In this document: piece after piece, positions 45,272 through 52,939 of the stretch
Position numbering within the stretch: position 1 is the stretch's first letter
How the letters are laid out: each line of letters begins with the position of its first letter
Assembly: GCA_001804805.1 (NCBI GenBank)
Contig: MHBH01000043.1
Coordinates: forward strand, 40,553-104,552
Length of the DNA stretch: 64,000 nt
From: Lentisphaerae bacterium GWF2_49_21
Lineage (GTDB): Bacteria; Verrucomicrobiota; Lentisphaeria; Victivallales; GWF2-50-93
Reading direction: 5' to 3'
Notes under the pieces: generated by a model
Database searches by the model: none
What the model was told of the DNA's origin: nothing
What the model saw: the letters and a program-made list of their open reading frames with translations, nothing else
Program-made: the position numbers and the translations under genes

Positions 45272-45503
45272 TTGAACTCCGGAAAATATGATTGAAAAAC
45301 AAATAAGTTATAAGTTAAAAATTAATTTACAAACAGAGCCTCTTCAGAAGAGTACCCGTTAAATACTGTTGATACGGCATTATGAGTATGTCGGGTTTAA
45401 ACCCGACGTTTAGTTGGCGGTTTCCCTTCGACAAGCTCAGGACAGGAAAAACCAAAAAGAACTGGATTCGCTCGTAGTAGCGCATGTTTGCGCGTTCTTG
45501 GTT
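45272..45503. repeat. gap with class E remnant and class A' hairpin
   Basis: A class E-like hairpin GTCGGGT/ACCCGAC at 45390-45407 followed by the left arm GGCGGTTT only (truncated); class A' with GCGCA/TGCGC and loop TGTT at 45472-45501, immediately before the TatD gene end. Confidence 0.65.
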
Positions 45504-46196
45504 TTATAATGGAGCGCCGGTCTCCAGACCGGCATTGGCGATGCCTTTGAACACCTGCCCCGCATTTGCCAGAAGGAACTCCGCAAGCTTGCCAACCCGA
45601 AATCCAAGCACTTCTGCGGCCTTTTCGTATATCTCCCTGACATCCCTCCCTTTATCGTCCGTCTCAAGGAAAAGCCTGTCGACTGGGATTGCCTTAAGGA
45701 CATCACATAGTTTCCCATCCTTCAGGATCGCCTCGCCGAACGAAAGGTAAAATCCATGCTTGAGAAGCTGTACCGCCGTTTCGGAGTTCCCCCTGAACCC
45801 ATGGATTATCCAGGGGGGGGCAATGTCCCATTTCTTTTTTTTCTCGGAAATAATGTCGGGATACGCCCTGACGCAATGGATAATGAGCGGTTTTCCAAGC
45901 TTCTCCGTGATATCAACCTGCGCCCGGAACCCCCGCATCTGCACCTCGAAAGGAACCTTGCAAACGCGGTCAAGCCCGCATTCCCCTATCGCCACGGCAT
46001 TACTCCCCTTCTCCAGGACAAGCGCAAGATCCTTCTCCATCCTATCCTCAACAATATGCCACGGATGAAGCCCTACCGAATATAAATCTTTTTCAGGAGG
46101 AGCATCCTCCGGAAAAAGATTTATAATGGAAGACTCCTCCGGATCCTCTGGAGGAGAATGCCTGTGCAAGTTGAAATATTCTATTGTCAATATCAA
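45504..46196 (-). CDS. TatD-like metal-dependent hydrolase
   Basis: A 230-residue TIM-barrel hydrolase of the TatD family. NLHRHS is the HxH metal motif, YSVGLHPWHI and IGECGLDRV the metal-binding Glu block, and FLETDD the last Asp. The protein is of the short type found in Bacteroidota and PVC bacteria. The C-terminus (NAGLETGAPL) and the stop are coded by a class D repeat, so its tail has been replaced by repeat sequence. Two strong hairpins are coded within the first 40 codons (46081-46125 and 46134-46156). Confidence 0.8.
   Translation of the reverse strand: MILTIEYFNLHRHSPPEDPEESSIINLFPEDAPPEKDLYSVGLHPWHIVEDRMEKDLALVLEKGSNAVAIGECGLDRVCKVPFEVQMRGFRAQVDITEKLGKPLIIHCVRAYPDIISEKKKKWDIAPPWIIHGFRGNSETAVQLLKHGFYLSFGEAILKDGKLCDVLKAIPVDRLFLETDDKGRDVREIYEKAAEVLGFRVGKLAEFLLANAGQVFKGIANAGLETGAPL
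45508..45538. repeat. class D element supplying the TatD gene's stop codon
   Basis: Hairpin GCCGGTCT/AGACCGGC, inside the constant GGAGC and ATTGG flanks. It codes the last ten residues of the TatD-like protein. Confidence 0.65.
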
Positions 46197-46205
46197 CTCC
46201 TGTGC

Positions 46206-46270
46206 TAATTTTCTTTTTTAATTCCACAATATGCAATATATTATGGAAACGGAATTAAAAAAGAAAATTA
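46206..46270. promoter_or_regulatory. 20-bp perfect inverted repeat upstream of the RACo-like gene
   Basis: TAATTTTCTTTTTTAATTCC at 46206-46225 and its exact complement at 46251-46270, 25 bases apart, ending one base before the ATG at 46272. It could be a protein operator, or an RNA hairpin that hides the start region. Confidence 0.6.
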
Positions 46271-46271
46271 A

Positions 46272-48116
46272 ATGACTGAATATAAGGTCACATTTCCAAA
46301 GAACGATACCGACGTGTTCGCCCTACCGGGAACTTCGGTCTACGAATGCATAACGCGCGCCGGGATCAGGATAAAGAACCCGTGTGCCGGACAGGGCACC
46401 TGCGGTAAATGCCGCATAAGAATACTTTCCGGCAAAGTCCCTCCTTCAGCACAATGCAGGAAGATCTTCTCGGAAAAGGAGCTCTCCGAGGGCTGGCGCC
46501 TCGCATGCAGGTCGCATGTGTCCGGCGAGCTTTCAATCGAGGTCCCCGACGAATCCGTCCCGGAGGAAGGCCTTATCATCCTAACCGCCGAAGATACCGG
46601 AGTTGCATACGAAATAAATCCCCTCATAAAGAAAAAATTCCTCAGCCTTCCCCAGCCAACACTGGAGGAACCGGTTTCTGATCTTGAAAACCTCATTCGC
46701 GTGATCCAGCATGCGCGTTTCGATCTGAACCACCTGAAACAGCTTCCCGACTTCCTCAGGAAGAACAATTTCAGCGGCACAGCCGTCTTTTCGGAAAAGA
46801 ACCTTGTCGCCCTCGAGGACGGGAACACCGAATCTGCGAACTTCGCAGTCGCCGTCGATATCGGCACGACCACTGTCGTCGCGGCACTTCTCGACATGAA
46901 CTCAGGCAAACAGATTGGATGCCGCGGGATGCTTAATCCGCAGGTCAAGTTCGGAGACGACGTCCTCAGCCGAATTGCTGCACAGGGACAGTCCGAGAAG
47001 AACCTCAAGTCATTGCAGAAGGAGATACTGACCGCCATCAACAAGCTCATCGCGGAACTCTGCGAGTCGTTGAAGGTGGCAAGTTCAAACATCTACGCCG
47101 TCAGCCTGGCCGGAAATACCGTGATGGAGAATCTATTCCTCGGAATACCCGTAAAGGCGCTCGGTGAGATTCCATTCATTCCTCCTTTCAGCAGATCGCT
47201 CCGCTTCACGGCCACCGAACTCGGACTGCAGGTGAACCCAGGCGCCGAGATCTTCATGTTCCCGGTGATCGGCGGATTCGTCGGCGGCGACATCGTCTCC
47301 GGACTTGTTGCAAGCCGTCTCAACGAAAGGACAAACCCCACTATCTTCGTCGATGTCGGTACAAACGGCGAGATCGTTCTTCTTTACAAAGGACAGCTCT
47401 TTGCGGCTTCGGCCGCTGCAGGTCCGGCGTTTGAAGGCGCCAGGATCGAGTCGGGAATGAGGGCTGCCGCCGGAGCTATAGAGAAAGTCATCATACAGGA
47501 CGGGGAAGTCCTTGTCAATGTGATCCGCAATGTTGAACCCAAGGGGCTCTGCGGAAGCGCCCTTATTGACGCGGCCGCCGAAATGCTCAGATGCGGTTTG
47601 CTGGACGAAACCGGCAGGATCGTCTCGCCGGAGGAATGTCCCCTAGGAACCCCCGACAAGCTGAAAAAACGCCTTGTCGCCTCAAAAGACGGCAACACTT
47701 TCGATTTCCTTCTTTCTCCGGCGGAGAGCCGGAAGAAGATTTATCTCAGGCAGAAGGACATCCGCGAGCTCCAGCTTGCGAGCGGCGCGATCCGCGCGGC
47801 GATAAACATCCTTCTCAAAAAGGCGGGAGTACAGGAATCTGAAATCGACTCCGTCCTTGTCGCAGGCGGTTTCGGATATTTCATCAGGAGGACGCACGCA
47901 AAGAGGATCGGGCTGATCCCGAATCTTCCGGACGCGAAGATCAGGTTCATCGGCAACTCGTCGCTTGAAGGCGCCAAGGCTGTGCTCTTCTCGCGAGAGA
48001 GGCTCAAATGCGCGGAAGGCATCGCCGCACAGGTGAAATATGTCGAGGTCTCGCTAGATCCCGAATTCCAGACCGAATTCGCCAACGCCATGATGTTTCC
48101 AGGCCAGACTTCTTAG
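46272..48116 (+). CDS. RACo-like corrinoid protein activator (ASKHA, DUF4445)
   Basis: A 614-residue protein with an N-terminal plant-type [2Fe-2S] ferredoxin domain (C38, C44, C47, C79), a linker, and a C-terminal ATPase of the ASKHA/actin-like type (VAVDIGTTTVVAALLD, VDVGTNGEIVLL, GIGS-like GKA and FVGGDIVSGL). This layout is that of RACo/RamA-type proteins that reduce inactive Co(II) corrinoids for methyltransferases. A URO-D family protein is nearby. It indicates corrinoid-dependent methyl metabolism, with the target corrinoid protein not in this window. Confidence 0.88.
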   Translation: MTEYKVTFPKNDTDVFALPGTSVYECITRAGIRIKNPCAGQGTCGKCRIRILSGKVPPSAQCRKIFSEKELSEGWRLACRSHVSGELSIEVPDESVPEEGLIILTAEDTGVAYEINPLIKKKFLSLPQPTLEEPVSDLENLIRVIQHARFDLNHLKQLPDFLRKNNFSGTAVFSEKNLVALEDGNTESANFAVAVDIGTTTVVAALLDMNSGKQIGCRGMLNPQVKFGDDVLSRIAAQGQSEKNLKSLQKEILTAINKLIAELCESLKVASSNIYAVSLAGNTVMENLFLGIPVKALGEIPFIPPFSRSLRFTATELGLQVNPGAEIFMFPVIGGFVGGDIVSGLVASRLNERTNPTIFVDVGTNGEIVLLYKGQLFAASAAAGPAFEGARIESGMRAAAGAIEKVIIQDGEVLVNVIRNVEPKGLCGSALIDAAAEMLRCGLLDETGRIVSPEECPLGTPDKLKKRLVASKDGNTFDFLLSPAESRKKIYLRQKDIRELQLASGAIRAAINILLKKAGVQESEIDSVLVAGGFGYFIRRTHAKRIGLIPNLPDAKIRFIGNSSLEGAKAVLFSRERLKCAEGIAAQVKYVEVSLDPEFQTEFANAMMFPGQTS

Positions 48117-48502
48117 TCGGCCTGCCGCGGCGAAGCTTCCATGCGACTGCGTGCACCATAGCTCCTTTGCGACGGTGCAAGCCGGGCCCCTCAGTAAAAA
48201 GTAATCAGTGGTCAGTGAACAGTGCCGATTGAGTAGGGCGGTCATTCCTGGCCGCCACATTGTCGGGCTGGCCTTGCCCGAGCTCCGGCCAGGGAAAGCC
48301 CGACCTACTTCTTCAACGGAGCACGGGCTACCTGCCTTCGGACAAGAATAGATTGTTTTCCGAAAGACGAGGGCCTGCCTTGAGGGAACGGGGTTGTTGA
48401 GGAACAACAATCTCTGGCCAGAATCTTGATTTCCCGGCCATGGATGTTCTATTTCGAACTTCAAACGCAACCTGAGTTTATTTAACCGAAAGGGAGATAC
48501 TG
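48117..48502. repeat. 386-base gap with class F', heptamer and class E elements
   Basis: Class F' at 48152-48179 (TGCACC/GGTGCA with core ATAGCTCCTTTGCGAC); heptamer array TAATCAGTG type at 48191-48224; class E at 48231-48257 (GGCGGTCA/TGGCCGCC, loop TTCC) and a second arm pair GTCGGGCT at 48262 with GCCCGAC at 48298-48304, interrupted by about 30 bases. The last 150 bases lead to the DUF2059 gene. Confidence 0.7.
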
Positions 48503-49012
48503 ATGAAATGCAGATTGATGTTGGTGTTGCTGGCATGTTCGATGTTGTCATGGTCGGCAATGGCCCAGGAATCTCAAGTTGACAAGGCCCAGCTGGCGGC
48601 CGCAAATGAACTTTTCTTGGCCATGCAGCTTGAAAAGACATTTTCAAATTCCATCGAGATGATGATGGATCTGCAGATCAGGCAGAATCCAAAGATCGCG
48701 CCATTCCGTAAGGTGATGATGGATTTCTTCTCAAAATACATGAGCTGGGACAGCTTGAAGGATGATATGGCCAAAATTTACATGGCGGAATTTACCACCC
48801 AGGAACTTAAGGAACTGACGGCGTTTTACAAAACTCCTGTCGGCGTGAAGGCGGCCCTGAAGATGCCGCAGCTCATGAACAAGGGCGGAGAACTTGGAAT
48901 GAAACGGGTCCAGGAGCATATGACTGAACTCCAGAAGATGATTGCTGACGAGGCGAAAAGGCTCGAAGAGGAAAAGAACGCCAACAAGGCGGATCCCGCC
49001 GAAGCCAAATAA
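48503..49012 (+). CDS. secreted DUF2059-like protein
   Basis: A 169-residue periplasmic protein with signal peptide (SAMA, about 21) and the DUF2059 helical domain: MDLQIRQNPKIAPFRKVMMDFFSKYMSW and FTTQELKELTAFYKTPVGVKAALKMPQLM. Charged Lys/Glu tail. Function unknown. SD GGGAGAT supports the start. Confidence 0.88.
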   Translation: MKCRLMLVLLACSMLSWSAMAQESQVDKAQLAAANELFLAMQLEKTFSNSIEMMMDLQIRQNPKIAPFRKVMMDFFSKYMSWDSLKDDMAKIYMAEFTTQELKELTAFYKTPVGVKAALKMPQLMNKGGELGMKRVQEHMTELQKMIADEAKRLEEEKNANKADPAEAK

Positions 49013-49414
49013 CCGCAGATGCAAACAGTGATGGATCACCCCCGAGGCCTGAGCACTCGGGCAATAATGAATGTGGTACAGGTCTTGGTAGCCTCAAGCG
49101 CCGTCGCAGGAGCCTGTCGGACTTAGGATATTTGTTCGTAGTAGCTCGTGTTCGAGCGTTAAGTAGGTACGTGCTTCCCGTGTCCGCCATAGCTTCTTTG
49201 CGACGGCGGAAGCATGTACCATCTTAATCTAGGAATGGGACAGGCTAAAGCCCGTCCCTACTTTAAGAACGCGCAAACATGCGCTACTACAAGCGAAATT
49301 GCCCTCAATTGAACTCGTTTCTAAGTCCGACAACCTCGACAGGTGGCATCCTGCCGGCAATTAGAATGTGGTACAGGCGTCTCGCCTGTAATTCCTGATT
49401 ATAGGCCAAATCCA
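49013..49414. repeat. 402-base cluster of class A', B, F' and D hairpins
   Basis: Class A' with GCTCG/CGAGC and loop TGTT at 49135-49158; a class B hairpin with arms GGTACGTGC (49166-49174) and GCATGTACC (49212-49220) whose loop is filled by a class F' hairpin at 49184-49209; class B GGGACAGGC/GCCCGTCCC at 49236-49260 with loop TAAA; class A' reversed at 49266-49285; class D partial at 49341 and class D ACAGGC/GCCTGT at 49365-49393. Confidence 0.78.
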
Positions 49415-50074
49415 ATGTTGATTGACTTGAAAACAATAATCGTCCTCTTATTTCTGTTCGCCTGCGGGTGTGGAAGCCTCCCTCCTGAAAACATCTCCGG
49501 CAAGGACAAGATCTTCAATCTGAACAGGCCCAACAAGGAAGCGCTGAAGAACGCGAGCAGCGACTTCATATCCAATATAACCGCCAACAAGGACAAGATG
49601 TCCGACTGTGCGGAAAAGTTCCTGCTTACCGATAATTATCAGGATTGGATATACAGGAAATATATCCGGTCCCGTTCAAATGCAGACAAACTCTATTTCC
49701 TATATAAGAATGAGCTGGCTCTGTCGTTGTCCAGAAGCGAAGAGACTGGCTACCAGCAGCTTCTTTTAAAATATTATTATCCTGATGGTACAAGAGACAT
49801 GACAAGTGGAGACATGATGTCCGCCGCTGTAAAAAGGCTCACCTGTCATTTCAAGGACTTCTATGGCAAGGGGGGAAAAACCAAGGAAGCTGAAATAGAT
49901 TTCAAGAGCAAGGACGAGTTGTCGGACGGACGGATATTGTCGGTCTATTCGATCAAATGGCAGGACATGAAGGAAGCTTCGATCTACAATACCATCTTCA
50001 TGAAAAAGAATATCAGCGGCTCTGAAGTACTGATCCCTGTCCAGCACAGCATCATCGGAAAGGAGGAGGAGTGA
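49415..50074 (+). CDS. lipoprotein, unknown
   Basis: A 219-residue lipoprotein with lipobox near FACGC (Cys17 or Cys19). The mature protein is mostly helical at first, then beta-rich with a segment DGRILSVYSIKWQDMKEASIY, and no family is recognised. The start at 49415 follows a class D element; the longer frame is repeat sequence. Confidence 0.65.
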   Translation: MLIDLKTIIVLLFLFACGCGSLPPENISGKDKIFNLNRPNKEALKNASSDFISNITANKDKMSDCAEKFLLTDNYQDWIYRKYIRSRSNADKLYFLYKNELALSLSRSEETGYQQLLLKYYYPDGTRDMTSGDMMSAAVKRLTCHFKDFYGKGGKTKEAEIDFKSKDELSDGRILSVYSIKWQDMKEASIYNTIFMKKNISGSEVLIPVQHSIIGKEEE

Positions 50075-50330
50075 GACCGGAGTTAATCAATGTGGTACAG
50101 GCGTTTGCCACGTCGAATGACTGTGGTCCCGCCTGTAATTCTTGATTATAAACCAATATCACCTCCTAAGAAAATTACAGGCGGGACGCCTGTACCACTT
50201 TCTTAAGACATAGGCCAAGGCCTGTGCTACATTGTCCGGACAAAGCCCAACCAATCTTTTGAATTCACATTCGCGACGGTTATGTTATCAGTTTGAGGCA
50301 GAAAATCATTCAGTCACATACCGGAGAACC
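50075..50330. repeat. two class D elements, one with an insertion in the loop
   Basis: Class D at 50089-50150: flanks AATGTGGT and CTGTAATT with stem ACAGGC / GCCTGT, but the loop carries about 26 additional bases. Opposite-oriented class D at 50173-50199 (ACAGGC/GCCTGT, loop GGGAC, the complement of GTCCC). Confidence 0.7.
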
Positions 50331-52673
50331 ATGCTGAGCTTGAAGAAACTTGCACTTTTCACATTGCTCTTCGCATGTTCATGCACAGTATTCTGCGCCG
50401 GAAATGACAAGGATTCCTGGCCGTTCAAGGACATTCCCGTGGATGGAGCCGTGAAACTGGCCGATGGATGGCACTACGCCTGGGACTGGAAGGATCAGGG
50501 GATGAACGAGAACTGGTCCGCCCCGAACTTCAACAGGGAATCGTGGAAATCTGTCAGCGTGCCCGGCGTCTGGGATCTGCCTCCCGGAAAAATCCCCATG
50601 CAAAATCCGCGCGGCGTCGGCTGGTTTGCGTGCAAGATCCGTCTGCCGGAAAACTGGAATGGTGAACCGACATTGGTCTTCTTCGGAGCCATGTATATTG
50701 CAGACGTCTGGTTCGACGGCGAATATCTCGGAAACCATCGCGGTGGCTACACCCCTTTCTCATTCAGCCTTGATGGCAAATTGAAACACGGCGAGGAAAA
50801 GGAGATTGTCGTCAGGATCGACAACCGCCTCACCCACAAAAGCATTCCTGGCATAAACCTTGGTTGGAACCCATATGGCGGCCTGACCCGGGAAGTATTC
50901 CTGATCTCAAGGCCTCATATCCGCGTGGAGGATCTGCACACGGTGACCAAGGTTGACGCCGAGGGAACCGCACGCCTATGCATTACTGGAAAAATAACGA
51001 ACCATGCAAAAGAGGCCTTTACCGATGAACTTACTGTCATGCTGAAGGCCGACGACAAGACCTGCGCTCAGTCGATCATCAAGTCCTCCCTGAAACCGGG
51101 GACATCCGAATCATTCAAAATCGACTTCGAAATCGCAAAGGCGAAACTCTGGTCTCCGGAGGATCCTTTCCTCCACATTCTGGAAATGACATGGCGTGGC
51201 AATACCAATCCACATATCCGGCTCCCGGTCGGGCTGCGCGAGATCCGCATTGACGGCCCGAATTTCCTTGTAAACAACAAACGTCTCTGGCTGCAGGGGT
51301 TCGGACGCCATGAGGACTGGAAGGATTACGGTCCATGCATTCCGCGTGACCTGGACGAACAGGAAATCATCAGGATGAAAAACTTCGGAGCCAACCATCT
51401 GCGCACAGGGCATTATCCCAATCACCCATCCACATATGCTACATGCGACAGGATAGGAATGCTGACATTCGCCGAAATACCCGCCTGGCAGCTCAGTACT
51501 GCGTGGATGAATTCGGATCAGGCATGGAACGACTGGGCCGAACCTCAGATCTCCGAGATGATCCGATGGCATGGCAATTTCACCTCCATCATCAGCTGGG
51601 GCTCCGCGAACGAAATGGGAGATGCGACGGAATATAACAATAGATCCGTCAGCTACATAAAGGAAAAGGATCCTAACCGTATCCCGATGATTGTCGTCGC
51701 CGCAACCGGACACTCAGACCTCTACAAACTGCTGCCGATGGCCGGACGCAACCTGCATTACGGCTGGTACCACTCCAAGCGTGTCTATGATGGGCTGCGT
51801 AACGGACTTGCAGAAAATGTGAGATTATCGGAGGAGGTCAACACTCCCATCTGGGTCGCCGAACTCGGTGCACAGGGTCATCCAGGAGCATTCACAGCCG
51901 GCTATAACGACGAACTGAGAGGTTCCGAAACCTATCTTGACAAGGTGGTCCGCTTCGGTTTCCAGTACAGCTCCGTCACGTCGGAGCGTGTAATAGGAGT
52001 TGCGGTCTGGACATGGTCGGACTTCTGCCGCGACTACTCGATCACACCTCATGGAATTTTCGGATTCGGCCGCGAAAACAAGATAGTGGCCTACACCGCC
52101 CGCAACCTTTTCGCTGGCGACCTGCGCCTCTACCTCTGCGAAGATGACACGACCTGCCATTCCGGCGGAGTCTTCAGGGCGAAGGCCCATGTCTTCAATC
52201 CAAAACTCCAGCAGGTGCCACTGGGGCTGACCGTCAACTGGCGGATCATGCATGGCGCCAAGCCATTGATCTCTGGAAAACTGCCAGTTCCTGAAGGCAA
52301 GGATCGCGCTCTTTCCGCCGGAGAAATTTCATGGCGGATACCCGTGGAATCAAAAGGCATGTTCTCGCTCTGGGCGGAACTTGTCGACAACAAGGAAACC
52401 AGGCTCCACACCAACTCAGTCCATTTCGGCGCAGGTGAGCCGGTGGAGAAACCGGGCGCACTGGTCCTGACAGCCGTTTCAAACGGTAAAGCCGTAGATG
52501 CAATTGCGGAATTCGCAGAAATGAAGATCCCGGTCTACTGTGATCCCGGGCTTATAATCCCGCTGCCAGCGGGAGATTATGATTTCATCGTAAAGCGCGG
52601 AGACGAATCAAAGCCGATCAAAGTGCAGATAATTTCCGGTACTGCGACAGTGATAAAGGTGGAATTCAAATAG
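50331..52673 (+). CDS. secreted GH2-family glycoside hydrolase
   Basis: A 780-residue secreted enzyme. The N-terminal sugar-binding sandwich has GWFACKIRLP and GAMYIADVWFDGEYLG; an immunoglobulin-like domain follows; the TIM barrel has the acid/base E428 (SWGSANEMG) and nucleophile E511 (WVAELGAQGHPG), both in place for GH2 with 83 residues between. Substrate could be a beta-galactoside, glucuronide or mannoside. SD GGAGAACC supports the start at 50331. Signal peptide with clustered Cys near 16-22. Confidence 0.88.
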   Translation: MLSLKKLALFTLLFACSCTVFCAGNDKDSWPFKDIPVDGAVKLADGWHYAWDWKDQGMNENWSAPNFNRESWKSVSVPGVWDLPPGKIPMQNPRGVGWFACKIRLPENWNGEPTLVFFGAMYIADVWFDGEYLGNHRGGYTPFSFSLDGKLKHGEEKEIVVRIDNRLTHKSIPGINLGWNPYGGLTREVFLISRPHIRVEDLHTVTKVDAEGTARLCITGKITNHAKEAFTDELTVMLKADDKTCAQSIIKSSLKPGTSESFKIDFEIAKAKLWSPEDPFLHILEMTWRGNTNPHIRLPVGLREIRIDGPNFLVNNKRLWLQGFGRHEDWKDYGPCIPRDLDEQEIIRMKNFGANHLRTGHYPNHPSTYATCDRIGMLTFAEIPAWQLSTAWMNSDQAWNDWAEPQISEMIRWHGNFTSIISWGSANEMGDATEYNNRSVSYIKEKDPNRIPMIVVAATGHSDLYKLLPMAGRNLHYGWYHSKRVYDGLRNGLAENVRLSEEVNTPIWVAELGAQGHPGAFTAGYNDELRGSETYLDKVVRFGFQYSSVTSERVIGVAVWTWSDFCRDYSITPHGIFGFGRENKIVAYTARNLFAGDLRLYLCEDDTTCHSGGVFRAKAHVFNPKLQQVPLGLTVNWRIMHGAKPLISGKLPVPEGKDRALSAGEISWRIPVESKGMFSLWAELVDNKETRLHTNSVHFGAGEPVEKPGALVLTAVSNGKAVDAIAEFAEMKIPVYCDPGLIIPLPAGDYDFIVKRGDESKPIKVQIISGTATVIKVEFK

Positions 52674-52939
52674 TGGATGAATGGATTGCTGGTTGATTGA
52701 TTTTATGATTCGACTGGTCGAATCACTTGGAGTGCGTGTAGCGAAGTGTAACGGCATGTCCGCCGTAGGCTTTGCGAAGGAGGAAGATACCGCCTTTCTT
52801 CAGCGAAGCAACGCTTCGCTGGATGCAAGGCTGAATCTACGCGAAGCCTTCGCTTCAGCACTCCAAGTGTAAGGCAGAAACGCCTGACAAAAGTCCAAAT
52901 AGAAAAAACTATGTTCTAACTTATGAGATTGCACAAAAC
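52674..52939. repeat. 266-base gap with a GGAGTGC..GCACTCC element
   Basis: CACTTGGAGTGC at 52724-52735 and its exact complement at 52858-52869 frame about 122 bases that contain a perfect hairpin AGCGAAGC/GCTTCGCT at 52803-52821. GATTCGAC/GTCGAATC at 52708-52725 adjoins it. A relative lies at 56308-56468. Confidence 0.7.

Noticed and set aside
49343..49414. N-terminal extension of the lipoprotein at 49415
   Set aside because: The extra residues (CGTGVSPV and others) are the translation of a class D repeat, and the lipoprotein leader begins at 49415.
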